A DNA stretch of 64,000 nucleotides from positions 930,001 to 994,000 of the forward strand of contig JBGAOY010000001.1 of the NCBI GenBank assembly GCA_044221555.1, in the 5' to 3' direction. Positions 43,184 through 52,456 of this stretch are shown piece by piece (the first letter of the stretch is position 1; every line of letters begins with the position of its first letter). The position numbers and the translations under genes were made by a program. The notes under the pieces are model-generated. The model saw nothing but the letters and a program-made list of their open reading frames with translations. It ran no database searches and had not been told where the DNA came from. The DNA is from JAEUJM01 sp044221555 (GTDB lineage: Bacteria > Actinomycetota > Acidimicrobiia > Acidimicrobiales > DATDAH01).

Positions 43184-44695
43184 TCATGCGATGGGTGCGG
43201 CCGCCTCGCGTGCGGCGAGCACCCACACGTGGGAGTCGGGACCGGTGGGCGCCAGGAAGGCCCGGACCTCGGTGGCACCATCAGGACGGTCGAAGCGGAA
43301 GCGGCGCTCCTCGACGCCACTGGGATGGACCCGCAGGTCGGTCTCGCCCACCACCCCGAGCACGTCGGTGAGTCGGGGGGCGAGGTGGCTGGTGGGCCCG
43401 CCGGGGAGCGACCGCAGGTCCGCGCCCAGCACATCGGCGGCGTCGGGCTCGAACCGCAGCACCACCTGCGACCCAGCGGCGTGCATGCGGTGGGTGCCGC
43501 GGCTGTCGGCGAAGGCGGCCGCCAACCGCTCGGCCTCGGCCTCGGCCGATCGGTCGTCCCCGCCGGGCGCCGGCGCCTCCCGGCGGGCCACCGCCAGGGC
43601 CTCCACCCGGCCCAGCGCCCGCTCCCAGGTCTCCCGGTTGCGCCCGAGGGTGTCGCGTCGCCGGTGGTCCTCGTCGCGCAGCGAGCGGGCCACCGCCTCC
43701 AGCTCACCGACGGGAAGGGTGCGGAGGCTCAGGTGGGGCGGGTTGGTCAGGGTGCTCACGCCGACCAGGGCGTCGAGGCGATCGCCCCACTCGAGCACCT
43801 CGCCCAGCTCACGCCAGTTGCCCCGCTGGAGGCAGAACGTGAGGGAGAACCCGCCGCCGTTGCGCCGTGCCGCGTCGCGGTAGCGCCCGATGTTGTCCAC
43901 CAGCGAGGCGTGGTCGACGCCCACCCTGATGCCCTCGACGGTCTCGCGGCGGTAGCCGTCCACCGAGACCGACACGTCGACGGGCAGCGACGACAGCACC
44001 CGCGCGACACGATCGTTCCACTGGGTGCCGTTGGTGGTGACGTACACGTCGGGCGTGAGGCCCAGGTCGACGAGGCGCCCCAGCACCCGCATCGGCTCGG
44101 ACCCCAGGAAGGGCTCACCGCCGAGGAGGAACACGCGTCGGAGATGGGGCAGGAACACGTCCAACTCGGTGAAGAAGGCCTCGCCGTACACCGGCGGCAG
44201 CGGTGCCCGTCCCTCGCGGTGGATCCTGATGGCGGACGACAGCTCCCCGTTGCACATCACGCACTGCAGGTTGCAGGCGTTGGACAGCGCCAGTTCGAGC
44301 TGCACCGGCCACTCGGGGTCGGCGGTGGACGGCGCCAGCGGGTCGAACCGGTGCAGCTCGGCCGTGGCCGGCGAGCCCATGGCCACCTCGGCGGCGCAGA
44401 GCTCGCAACCCAGGCCCAGGTCGCCGGCGGCGAGACGGGCGCGCAGCCGCTGCGCCTCGGGGCCCCGCCAGATCTCCACGAGCGACCGACGGGTGAGGTC
44501 GCCCAGCGGGTGCCAGGTGTTGGCGCAACAAGCGGTCACCCGCCCGGTGGGGTCGAGGTAGAGCGACGAGAACGGGGCGTGGCAGGCGGGCTCGACGCAG
44601 CGGCCCGGCGCCTCCTCGCCCGCCGACACGTCCCCGCCCGCCGACAGGTTCTCGCCCGCCGATGCCGATCGCACCCGGACCACCTGCTCAGCCAC
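43184..44695 (-). CDS. Radical SAM protein with SPASM-like N-terminus and PAS-like C-terminus
   Basis: The 503-residue protein has CHAPFSSLYLDPTGRVTACCAN and LGLGCELC as auxiliary cysteines, then SNACNLQCVMCNGELSSAI (SAM cluster) and FLLGGEPFLGSEPM. After a helical linker, the last 100 residues (from about VVLRFEPDAADVLGAD) look PAS-like; that is a weak structural guess. Near the N-terminus SAGENL, SAGGDV and SAGEEA form a three-copy 18-bp repeat. GTG 44695 overlaps the upstream stop by eight bases; GTG 44683 is an alternative. It acts on an unknown cytoplasmic substrate. Confidence 0.82.
   Translation of the reverse strand: MAEQVVRVRSASAGENLSAGGDVSAGEEAPGRCVEPACHAPFSSLYLDPTGRVTACCANTWHPLGDLTRRSLVEIWRGPEAQRLRARLAAGDLGLGCELCAAEVAMGSPATAELHRFDPLAPSTADPEWPVQLELALSNACNLQCVMCNGELSSAIRIHREGRAPLPPVYGEAFFTELDVFLPHLRRVFLLGGEPFLGSEPMRVLGRLVDLGLTPDVYVTTNGTQWNDRVARVLSSLPVDVSVSVDGYRRETVEGIRVGVDHASLVDNIGRYRDAARRNGGGFSLTFCLQRGNWRELGEVLEWGDRLDALVGVSTLTNPPHLSLRTLPVGELEAVARSLRDEDHRRRDTLGRNRETWERALGRVEALAVARREAPAPGGDDRSAEAEAERLAAAFADSRGTHRMHAAGSQVVLRFEPDAADVLGADLRSLPGGPTSHLAPRLTDVLGVVGETDLRVHPSGVEERRFRFDRPDGATEVRAFLAPTGPDSHVWVLAAREAAAPIA
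44609..44662 (-). repeat. Three 18-bp tandem repeats at the start of a radical SAM gene
   Basis: The repeats encode SAGENL, SAGGDV and SAGEEA on the minus strand. The unit begins TCGGCGGGC in each copy. Confidence 0.75.
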
Positions 44696-46187
44696 GGGCA
44701 CGGACCTCGACGGGCCGGTCGCGGTCGTAGAAGCGGTCGACCGCCACGAAGGTGACGGCGCCGTCGGGTCGCGGCGTGGACACGACGCGGAGCACCGACC
44801 CCCTCCCACCACGCGCGGGGGTGCCCACCGTGGCCAGGAAGGTCTGGTCGACGAGCCCGTCGCCGGCCCAGCGATCGACGGCGTAGAGCTCACGGCCGGC
44901 CGCGACGTCGCAGCGGCGCAGCACCTCGTCCACGTCGCACCCGACGACATCGACGGCGCGCAGACCGAGGAAGCCCTCCTCGCCGAGGTCGGCCGTGCGC
45001 ACCCGGCGGTCGGCGCCCACGTGCAGCCGGGCCACCGGGCCACCGTGGGCCCAGCGGGTGATCCGCATCCGGGCCTCGGCCTCGGCCCCCGCGGTCGCGG
45101 CGGCGCTCAGGTCGACGAGGGCGCCGCGCACCGCCACGGGCTGGCGGATCGTGGCATCGGCACCGGCCCGCCGCTCGGCGAGCACCCGCCGCACCTGCTC
45201 CAGCTCGACCTGCCACGCCGACCGGTTGCGGGTGAGCGTGGTCGAGCGGTGCCGGTCCTCGTCCTCCAGCTGGGCCAGCGCCGCGGCCAGCGCCGCCTCG
45301 TCGAGGTCGTGCAGGCTGTGACCGGGCTCGCTCACGCTGATCACCCGCACGTCGGCGTCCCAGCCGTCGGCGAAGGCGAGGAACTCGCCGAGCTCGGCCC
45401 AGTTGTGGGTGGTGAGGCAGAAGTTGAAGCCGAACGCGGTGCCCGCCCGCCGCGTGTAGGCGCGGAACGCCCTGGCGTTCTCCAGCGCCTCGGTGGCGTC
45501 GATGTTGCGGCGGATGGCCTCCACCGTGGCCGGGCGGACGCCGTCGAGCGACACCGTCACGTCGAAGGACAACGACGCGAGCACGGCCTCGACCTTGGCG
45601 TCGAGCCTCGTGGCGTTGGTCACCACCGCGCACCGCGTGGTGACGGCGAGGCCGACCATCTGCTCCCACACCCGGAAGTTCTCGGCGATCAGGAAGGGCT
45701 CGCCGCCGAGGAAGCTGGCGTGGCGCAGATGGGGCAGGAACCCGTCCAGTTCGGCGAAGAACGCATCGCCATAGGCGGGAGGCAGCGGCGGCCGCCCCTC
45801 GCGTGCCCGGATCTTCGAGCTGAGCTCGCCGTTGCACATCACGCACTCGAGGTTGCAGCGGTTGCTGAGCGCGAAGGTCATCCTCGTCGGGTGCGCCGGC
45901 GAGGGCCCGGTGACGGGGTAGGCGTCGTAGAGGCGGGCGATGGGCGCGTCGTTGCCGTGGAGCACGGCCCAGTGGCAGCTGTTGCAGCCGAGGGTCAGGT
46001 CGCCGGCGGCCAGCGCGGCGCGCAGGGCGCGGGACCGCGGGCCCTGCCAGATCTCGGCCAGCGAGGCCTCGGCCACGTGACCCATCGGGTACAGCTGGTT
46101 GGCACAGCAGGTGAACACGTTGCCGGTGGGGTCGAACTCCATCGACACGAACGGCGCGTGGCACGCGGGCGTGAGGTGACCGCTCAC
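44688..46187 (-). CDS. Radical SAM protein with SPASM-like N-terminus and PAS-like C-terminus
   Basis: The 499-residue protein starts close to its auxiliary cysteines (TPACHAPFVSMEFDPTGNVF, then CCAN and LGCNSC), followed by SNRCNLECVMCNGELSSKI and SFLGGEPFLIAENF. The C-terminal 110 residues (from about VARLHVGADRRVRTADLGEE) show a PAS-like strand-helix order. GTG 46187 overlaps the upstream stop (GTGA). It is 30 to 40 percent alike by eye to its neighbours, so the four are probably duplicates. No partner peptide gene is nearby. Confidence 0.82.
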   Translation of the reverse strand: MSGHLTPACHAPFVSMEFDPTGNVFTCCANQLYPMGHVAEASLAEIWQGPRSRALRAALAAGDLTLGCNSCHWAVLHGNDAPIARLYDAYPVTGPSPAHPTRMTFALSNRCNLECVMCNGELSSKIRAREGRPPLPPAYGDAFFAELDGFLPHLRHASFLGGEPFLIAENFRVWEQMVGLAVTTRCAVVTNATRLDAKVEAVLASLSFDVTVSLDGVRPATVEAIRRNIDATEALENARAFRAYTRRAGTAFGFNFCLTTHNWAELGEFLAFADGWDADVRVISVSEPGHSLHDLDEAALAAALAQLEDEDRHRSTTLTRNRSAWQVELEQVRRVLAERRAGADATIRQPVAVRGALVDLSAAATAGAEAEARMRITRWAHGGPVARLHVGADRRVRTADLGEEGFLGLRAVDVVGCDVDEVLRRCDVAAGRELYAVDRWAGDGLVDQTFLATVGTPARGGRGSVLRVVSTPRPDGAVTFVAVDRFYDRDRPVEVRARG

Positions 46188-47725
46188 GCCGGGGCGTCCA
46201 GTGCGACCGGCCGCCAGAACTGGAGCAGCTGGGTGGCCTCGTCGCCGACCCCATGGCGGGTGGCCAGCACGTTGACGATGCCGCCACCCTCGAGGTGGAT
46301 CACGCTCAGCTCGGTCCCCCCGGCCACGTGGTGATCGATGTGATCGACCGGGCCCACGCCCCGAGCGAGGATCGGCTGCAGCTCGCTGTGATGGCGCCCG
46401 AGCCAGGCCCCGGGGTCGATGCCGAACAGCGGCGCGGCCGGCGCCACCCGGCGGACCGTCCCGGCCGCGTCGAGCTCCAGCGTGGGCAGCTGCGCCGCGA
46501 GGCCGGATGCCAGGTCGGTGGCGGCGCGGTCGACCGCAGCCGCGTCGCGGGCCACGGCGACCGCGTACTCGAGGCGGCCCAGTACCACCTCACGTGCGGA
46601 TTCCCAGTGGGCCTGGGGGTCGACGGTCAACCGGTGGAGTCGGGCCGAGCCGTCCTCGAGGTGCCGGCGCAGCTTGCCGAGCTGGTCGGCCCAGACCGGT
46701 GCGCTCAGCGTGAACGACCCGGCTTCCCGATCGTCCTGGGCCCCGAGGGCCGTGACGACCGGGGCCAGCTCGGGCACGGTGAGCCGGTACAGCGACAGCG
46801 AGGGTGGCTCGAACACGTCGTTGACGTCCCCGACCACGCCCAGCTCGTCGGCCAGGCGGCAGAAGTCGCCGAGCTCGTGCCAGTTCGCCGTCATCAGGCA
46901 GAAGGTGACGCTCACCCAGGTGCCCCGGCGCTCGGCCCACTCGCAGAACCGGTCCAGGTTGCGCCGCACGTCGTCCCACGACGACCCCCGCCGGATCGAC
47001 TCGTAGGTCGCTCGGCTCGCGGCGTCGAGCGAGACCGACACGTCGACCGGGAGCATCGAGAGGATGCGCTCGACCCTCGGCGTCCACTGGGTGCCGTTCG
47101 TCGTCACGTGACAGCGGGTGGTCAGCCCCGCGTCGACCAGCATCTCCATCACCCGCAGCGTCTCCGAGGCGAGGAAGGGCTCGCCGCCGTAGAACTTCAC
47201 CCGGTCCAGGTGGGGCAGGAACGGCCGCAACTGCTCGAAGAACGCCTCCCCGTACCTCGACACCAGGGGCGGACGGTGCTCCACCTGGGAACGGATCGAG
47301 GACGACCACTCGCCGTTGCACATCACGCAGCGCAGGTTGCACGTGTTGGTGACCGACAGCTCGAGCTGGCGGGGCCAGGCCGGCTCGGGCCCGTCGACCG
47401 CGAAGCCCTCGAACCGCCGGGCGTACGCCAGATCGGGCCGCCCGCCCTGCACCTGCGCGTGGCAGAAGTCGCACCCGAGGCCGAGATCGCCCGCCTCCAT
47501 GGCCCGGCGCAACCGGCGGGCGCCGGCGCCCCGCCAGATGTCCTCGAGCGGTGCCGCGGTGATGTTGCCCAGTGGGTGACGCTCGTTCATGCAGCACGCC
47601 CGGACGTCGCCGTGCTGGTCGAGGTACATCGACGTGAAGGGCGCCCGGCAGGCCACGCCGTGCGGCGGCTCCGGCACCACGTCGCCCACCTCGCGTCGCA
47701 CCGGGGACGGCAGCGACTCGCGCAC
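46184..47725 (-). CDS. Radical SAM protein with SPASM-like N-terminus and PAS-like C-terminus
   Basis: The 513-residue protein opens the minus-strand operon. It has CRAPFTSMYLDQHGDVRACCMN and LGLGCDFCHAQ, the SAM cluster TNTCNLRCVMCNGEWSSSI, and KFYGGEPFLASETL. The C-terminal part (LPTLELDAAGTVRRVAPAAP then GIDPGAWLGRHHSEL) is the clearest PAS-like stretch in the set. GTG 47725 lies 6 bases after a -10 box. The promoter faces that of the glycosyltransferase block, so both units may be co-controlled. Confidence 0.84.
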   Translation of the reverse strand: MRESLPSPVRREVGDVVPEPPHGVACRAPFTSMYLDQHGDVRACCMNERHPLGNITAAPLEDIWRGAGARRLRRAMEAGDLGLGCDFCHAQVQGGRPDLAYARRFEGFAVDGPEPAWPRQLELSVTNTCNLRCVMCNGEWSSSIRSQVEHRPPLVSRYGEAFFEQLRPFLPHLDRVKFYGGEPFLASETLRVMEMLVDAGLTTRCHVTTNGTQWTPRVERILSMLPVDVSVSLDAASRATYESIRRGSSWDDVRRNLDRFCEWAERRGTWVSVTFCLMTANWHELGDFCRLADELGVVGDVNDVFEPPSLSLYRLTVPELAPVVTALGAQDDREAGSFTLSAPVWADQLGKLRRHLEDGSARLHRLTVDPQAHWESAREVVLGRLEYAVAVARDAAAVDRAATDLASGLAAQLPTLELDAAGTVRRVAPAAPLFGIDPGAWLGRHHSELQPILARGVGPVDHIDHHVAGGTELSVIHLEGGGIVNVLATRHGVGDEATQLLQFWRPVALDAPA

Positions 47726-47731
47726 GCCACG

Positions 47732-47737
47732 AGGGTA
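47732..47737 (-). promoter_or_regulatory. -10 box TACCCT for the radical SAM operon
   Basis: TACCCT on the minus strand ends 6 bases before GTG 47725. The divergent promoter at 47780 has the same hexamer and the same spacing. Confidence 0.45.
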
Positions 47738-47779
47738 CCGGAGCCCCCCGCTCCCGCATCGGGTGCGACGGCCCGGGCC

Positions 47780-47785
47780 TACCCT
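47780..47785 (+). promoter_or_regulatory. -10 box TACCCT for the glycosyltransferase block
   Basis: TACCCT ends 6 bases before GTG 47792, a mirror image of the minus-strand promoter 43 bases away. Confidence 0.45.
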
Positions 47786-47791
47786 GTCGAG

Positions 47792-48967
47792 GTGACGCCG
47801 CCGCCCGTGCTGTTCGTGGGCCACGGTGCCGACCGCACCGGCCCACCGGTGTTCCTGGCCAACTTCCAGCGCTGGCTCGCGGGCCACACCGGCACCGGGT
47901 TCGCCACCCTGCTCACCCGCGGGGGCCCGCTGCTCGGGCAGTACCGCCGACTGGGCCCGGTTCGGGTGCTCGACCCTCGGTGGACGGCCCCGCGCGTCGC
48001 GCAGCAGGGCCTCGCCCGGCTGGGACGGACGGGCGAGGCCACCGCGCTGCGCTCCCGCCGCGACCGGTGGCACCTCCGGGAGTGGCGCGATGCGTCCCTC
48101 GCCTACGTGAACACCGCCTCGCCGGCCACCCTCCGGGTGCTGGCCCAGGTGCCGAGGCCGACGACCGTGGTCGCCCACGTGCACGAGCTCGAGGTGGCGC
48201 TGCGCTACCAGCTCGATGCCGGCGAGCGGGCGCTGCTGCTCGAACGACCCGACCGCTTCGTCGCGGCGTCGCAGGCCGTGGCCGACAACCTGGTCGATCA
48301 CCATGGGGTGCCCGCCGAGCGCATCACGGTGCACCACGAGTTCGTGGAGCCGATCGACGCCGTCGCCGGCGACGAGCGGCGACGCCTCCGGTCCGCCCGG
48401 GGCATCCCCCCCGACGCCTTCGTGGTGGTCGGGTCCGGCATGACCGAGTGGCGCAAGGCGCCCGACCTGTTCGTGGGCCTGGCGCGCGAGGTCCGCCGCC
48501 GCACCGACCGCCCGCTGGTGTTCCTCTGGGTGGGCGGCGCCACCGCCGGCCCCGAGTGGTGGCCGCTCGACCACGAGGCCCGCCACCTGGGTGTGGCGGA
48601 CGTCGTCCGCTTCCTCGGCAGCCAGGCCGAGCCCGGCGAGTGGTTCCGGCTGGGCGACGCCTTCGCGCTCACGTCGCGGGAGGACGCGTTCCCCCTCGCC
48701 GCGCTGGAGGCGGCCACCGCCGCGGTGCCGATCGTCACCTTCGACACCGGCGGCATGGTGGAGTTCGTGGAGGCGGGCGAGGCCGGGGCAGTCGTGCCCT
48801 ACCCCGACCTCGCCGCGTTCGCGGACGTGCTGGCCATCTGGGCCGGGGACGAATCCGAGCGACGTCGGCGCGCCGATGCCGCCGCCCACCACGCCCGCAC
48901 CCACCACCTCACCGACGTCGCCGCGCCACGGCTGCACCGTCTCGTCGAGGACCTGCTGGCGTGCTGA
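47792..48967 (+). CDS. GT4 glycosyltransferase of the local paralog family
   Basis: The 391-residue protein has VLFVGHGADRTGPPVFLANF at the N-terminus, VVAHVHELEVALRYQL, WRKAPDLFVGLAREV, FLWVGGATAGPEW and ALTSREDAFPLAALEAATAA as the donor site. It is led by its own promoter and begins a seven-gene plus-strand run that ends with a radical SAM gene. Its start is GTG 47792. The acceptor is unknown; the family seems restricted to this locus here. Confidence 0.83.
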   Translation: MTPPPVLFVGHGADRTGPPVFLANFQRWLAGHTGTGFATLLTRGGPLLGQYRRLGPVRVLDPRWTAPRVAQQGLARLGRTGEATALRSRRDRWHLREWRDASLAYVNTASPATLRVLAQVPRPTTVVAHVHELEVALRYQLDAGERALLLERPDRFVAASQAVADNLVDHHGVPAERITVHHEFVEPIDAVAGDERRRLRSARGIPPDAFVVVGSGMTEWRKAPDLFVGLAREVRRRTDRPLVFLWVGGATAGPEWWPLDHEARHLGVADVVRFLGSQAEPGEWFRLGDAFALTSREDAFPLAALEAATAAVPIVTFDTGGMVEFVEAGEAGAVVPYPDLAAFADVLAIWAGDESERRRRADAAAHHARTHHLTDVAAPRLHRLVEDLLAC

Positions 48968-50172
48968 GGCGGAGGCGACAGCCCGACCTCCTGATCCTGG
49001 TCGACGACCTGCGCATCGAGTACGGCGGCGACGCGCAGTGGGGCTACGAGCTCTTCCTGGACCACCTGCGGGGCCTGGGCCACCGGTTCACCGTCATCAC
49101 CTGGGACCGCGACCAGGCCATCTTGGACCTCGACGGCCTGGGGACGGTTCGCTACGTCGAGGACATCAACCGCTGGCGCCTCGCGACCTGGCTGGCCGAG
49201 CATCACCTGCGCCCCCTCGCCCGGCGGATGCGCCACGCGCGGATGCGATGGTGGTGGGCACGGGCGCACCACCCCCGATCGGTGTTGGCCATCGGCCCGG
49301 TCCGCACGGAGCTGACCCACTACACGCCGCCCGAGGCGCACGTCGGCGTGATCATCGGCTGGCACGACCCACGCCCCCCGGCGTCGCTGGAGGCGACCCT
49401 GGCCTGGGCCGACGCCGTGCTCGCCCGCGACGACGAGACCGCCGGGCACTGCGCCGACGTGGCCCCCGCCGACGGCGCGGAGGTGCGCGTGGTCGCCACC
49501 CTCTGGCCCCGCATCGACATGGCCCGCGAGTTCACCCCCCCGGTGCCGACCGTGCCCTCCCGCTCGGGCATCGACGACACCGCTGCGTTCGTCCTCGGCA
49601 TCGGCCCCGTCAACTGGGGTGGGGGCGCCGACCAGTTCGTGGCCATGGCCGGGCGCCTGCGTCGGGCGGTGCCCGAGCGGCGCATCGAGTTCGGCTGGCT
49701 CGGCTGGCTGCCGGTCGGCCCCGACCTCTACCCGTACCAGTTCGACGTCGAGCGCCTCGGGCTCGACGACACGTTCCACTGGCTGGGCGATCGCCCAGAC
49801 TGGTACGAGTTCGTGCAGCGGGCCGACGTCGTGGTGGTCACCGAGCGCCGACCGTTCCTCCCCGCCGGCGAGCCCCTCCCCTCCTTCTTCGAGGTCGAGA
49901 CCCTGGTCGGCGTCTTCGAGCGCGCCGGGCGATACCTCCGGATGCCGTACACGCCACCCGACGACCCGCTCGACGCGCTCCTCGACACCGTCAACGTGCC
50001 GGTCGTGCACTACGACCTGGAGGCGGCGACCGACCTGGCGCGCGGCCGCGGCGCGAGCATCACGTACCCCGACACGGCCGCCCTCACCGCGGCAGTGGCC
50101 GCCGAGCTCGACGGCCCCCCGGCGACCGAGCGCCACGCCCTCACCTTCCTCCTCGGGCCGGGGCCGTCGTGA
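48961..50172 (+). CDS. GT-B-like glycosyltransferase, divergent
   Basis: The 403-residue protein starts VLRRRRQPDLLILVDDLRIEYGG. An AAFVLGIGPVNWGGGADQFV strand and FHWLGDRPDWYEFVQRADVVVV suggest a GT-B fold, and RRPFLPAGEPLPSFFEVETLV occupies the place of the acidic donor motif. It is not a close member of the neighbouring family. The GTG start overlaps the upstream gene by seven bases. The function is inferred only from fold and setting. Confidence 0.65.
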   Translation: MLRRRRQPDLLILVDDLRIEYGGDAQWGYELFLDHLRGLGHRFTVITWDRDQAILDLDGLGTVRYVEDINRWRLATWLAEHHLRPLARRMRHARMRWWWARAHHPRSVLAIGPVRTELTHYTPPEAHVGVIIGWHDPRPPASLEATLAWADAVLARDDETAGHCADVAPADGAEVRVVATLWPRIDMAREFTPPVPTVPSRSGIDDTAAFVLGIGPVNWGGGADQFVAMAGRLRRAVPERRIEFGWLGWLPVGPDLYPYQFDVERLGLDDTFHWLGDRPDWYEFVQRADVVVVTERRPFLPAGEPLPSFFEVETLVGVFERAGRYLRMPYTPPDDPLDALLDTVNVPVVHYDLEAATDLARGRGASITYPDTAALTAAVAAELDGPPATERHALTFLLGPGPS

Positions 50173-51257
50173 CCGGCCCGAAGGTGCGCTTCATCGTGCA
50201 CGAGGGGCGCCGCTCGGGCCCGCCGATCTACGCGCTCCACGTCCTGCGCTGGCTCGCGGCCCACACCGATCTCGACCTGGGGGTGGTGCTCTCGACCGGT
50301 GGGCCCCTCGAGCCCGAGTTCGCCGCCATCTGCCCCACGCGCGACCACGCCACCGACCCCGAGGGCGGGCTGGCCCTGCTCGAGGAGGCCGACCTCGCCT
50401 ACGTCAACACCGCCATCAGCATCCAACTGCTGCGCGAGACCGGCTACCGGCCCCCCATCGTGCTGACCCACATCCACGAGCTGGAGATCGGGCTCCGGTA
50501 CTGGTTGGCGCCGGAGGACCGGCGGTTGATCCTCGAGGCGACCGACCGTTTCCTCGTGGGCCCGCGGTGCGCGGTGGACAACCTGGTTTCCAACCACGGC
50601 GTGCCCCGCGCCAAGATCGGCCAAGTGGCCTACTTCGTCCCGCCCGGCGCGTCGACGCCCTCGGGCGCCGCGCCCCGTCGCGAGCTGGGGATCGGCGACG
50701 ACACGGTGCTCGTGGGCATGTGCGGGGCGCGGGAGTGGCGCAAGGCCCCCGACCTGTTCTCGCACCTCGCGTGGCACTGCGGGCGCCTGGCACCCGAGCT
50801 CGACGTGCGGTTCCTCTGGGTGGGCAGCCCCATCCCCACCGGACCGCACTGGGACGAGGCGGGCGAGCTCGACCTGCTGCACCTCGGCGACCGTCTCACC
50901 TTCGTCGAGGACCAACCCGACCCCGACCCGTGGCTGGCGGCGCTGGACGTGTACGCGCTGACCTCGCGGGAGGACAACTTCCCGCTGGCCTGCCTCACGG
51001 CCTGCTCGTTCGGCGTGCCCGCGGTCACCTTCGACGGCGGCGGCATCGCCGAGCTGGTGCGAGCGTCGGGAGGCGGCCGCGTGGTGGCCTACCCCGAGGT
51101 CGAGCACATGGCGGCCGAGATCGTCGACCTGGCCCGTGACCGCGCCCGGCGCCGCCGGCTGGGCGAGCGGGCCCGAAGCCACGTGGCCGCCCGCCACGGC
51201 CTCGACCGGTGCGCGCGCCAGGTCGCCGACGAGATCTCGGCGCTGGTGCGGCGATGA
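50169..51257 (+). CDS. GT4 glycosyltransferase of the local paralog family
   Basis: The 362-residue protein is the shortest of the family. It shows VRFIVHEGRRSGPPIYALHV, VLTHIHELEIGLRYWL, GAREWRKAPDLFSHLAWHC, FLWVGSPIPTGPHW and ALTSREDNFPLACLTACSFG, where the usual glutamate after the donor loop is replaced by Thr (CLTACS instead of ALEA). That change may alter donor choice. GTG 50169 overlaps the previous stop (GTGA). Confidence 0.82.
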   Translation: MTGPKVRFIVHEGRRSGPPIYALHVLRWLAAHTDLDLGVVLSTGGPLEPEFAAICPTRDHATDPEGGLALLEEADLAYVNTAISIQLLRETGYRPPIVLTHIHELEIGLRYWLAPEDRRLILEATDRFLVGPRCAVDNLVSNHGVPRAKIGQVAYFVPPGASTPSGAAPRRELGIGDDTVLVGMCGAREWRKAPDLFSHLAWHCGRLAPELDVRFLWVGSPIPTGPHWDEAGELDLLHLGDRLTFVEDQPDPDPWLAALDVYALTSREDNFPLACLTACSFGVPAVTFDGGGIAELVRASGGGRVVAYPEVEHMAAEIVDLARDRARRRRLGERARSHVAARHGLDRCARQVADEISALVRR

Positions 51258-52456
51258 CGGTGCGGGCACCGAGGCGGTTCCGCAAGGGCCGGGTGCTGTT
51301 CATGTCGCACGCGGCCGAGCGCACCGGCCCGCCCATCATCATGTTGCACCTCGCCCGCTGGCTGCGGGCCAACACCGATCTCGACTTCGAGCTGCTGTTC
51401 CTGCAGGGCGGCGAGCTCGAGGAGGAGTTCCGGTCGTTGGCCCGGGTGTGGATCCTGGACGAGTGGGACCCGCCGCGACCCGCGGTCGTGCTCGACTCGC
51501 TGGCCTGGAAGTTCGGCCTCGAGCGGCACGCGCCCATGATCCGGACGAGGGCCCTGCGGTGGCGGATGCGGCGGGCGCGCCACTTCGACCTGGTGTACGT
51601 CAACACCGCCGGGAGCGTGCGCCCGCTGCGCTACCTGCCCCTCGACGACCCGATCGTGCTCACGCACGTGCACGAGCTGTCCGTCGGCCTCGACTTCCAC
51701 CTGCCCCCCGAGGACCGGGAGCTGATCAGCGAGGTGACGAGGCACTACATCGCCGTGTCGGACGCGGTCGCCCACGAGACCGAGCGGGCCTTCGGCGCGG
51801 CCCCCGACGCCATCACCCGTCAGTACGGCTTCATCGAGCTGCCCCCAGAGGACGCACCGGCGGGCGAGACCGCGGCCCTGCGCCGGTCGCTGGGCATCCC
51901 CGACGATGCCGCGGTGGTGGGTGCCGCCGGCCTGACCCACTGGCGCAAGGCCCCCGACCTGTTCGTGCAGGTCGCCCGCCTCGTCCGCGAGCGTGGCCAC
52001 GGGCCGATGCCCCACTTCGTCTGGGTGGGGGGCGAGTCGGGGGGCCCTGAGCTCGAGCCCGTCCGCTACGACATCGAGCACGCCGGCCTCGGCGAGCACG
52101 TGCACTTCGTGGGCCACCAGGCCGACCCCGTCCCGTGGTTCCGCCTCTTCGACGTGCTGCTCCTGCCGGCGCGCGAGGACGCGTTCCCCCTCGTGTGCCT
52201 GGAGGCGGCGTCCATCGGCGTGCCCATAGTCTGCTTCGACAACGGCGGCATGCCCGAGTTCGTGGGCGACGGCGAGCGGGGGTTCGTGGTCCCCTACCCC
52301 GATCTCGGCGCCATGGCCGACCGCACGCTGGCGCTCCTCGACGACCCCGGCCTGCGGGAGCGCCTCGGCACCGCGGCCAAGGCCAAGGCCCGGGCCGAGA
52401 ACGGTGTGGACGTGGGTGCGGCCGCGATCCACGAGGTGGTGCGGCAATGGCTCTGA
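51254..52456 (+). CDS. GT4 glycosyltransferase of the local paralog family
   Basis: The 400-residue protein has VLFMSHAAERTGPPIIMLHL, VLTHVHELSVGLDFHL, LTHWRKAPDLFVQVARLV, FVWVGGESGGPEL and LPAREDAFPLVCLEAASIG. ATG 51254 overlaps the previous stop (ATGA). Its last codons and stop lie in the first copy of a 15-bp tandem repeat that also encodes the start of the next gene. Confidence 0.83.
   Translation: MTVRAPRRFRKGRVLFMSHAAERTGPPIIMLHLARWLRANTDLDFELLFLQGGELEEEFRSLARVWILDEWDPPRPAVVLDSLAWKFGLERHAPMIRTRALRWRMRRARHFDLVYVNTAGSVRPLRYLPLDDPIVLTHVHELSVGLDFHLPPEDRELISEVTRHYIAVSDAVAHETERAFGAAPDAITRQYGFIELPPEDAPAGETAALRRSLGIPDDAAVVGAAGLTHWRKAPDLFVQVARLVRERGHGPMPHFVWVGGESGGPELEPVRYDIEHAGLGEHVHFVGHQADPVPWFRLFDVLLLPAREDAFPLVCLEAASIGVPIVCFDNGGMPEFVGDGERGFVVPYPDLGAMADRTLALLDDPGLRERLGTAAKAKARAENGVDVGAAAIHEVVRQWL

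Noticed and set aside
46184..48937. 917-residue minus-strand frame
   Set aside because: The part above 47725 is antisense to the glycosyltransferase at 47792 and lies upstream of the promoter.
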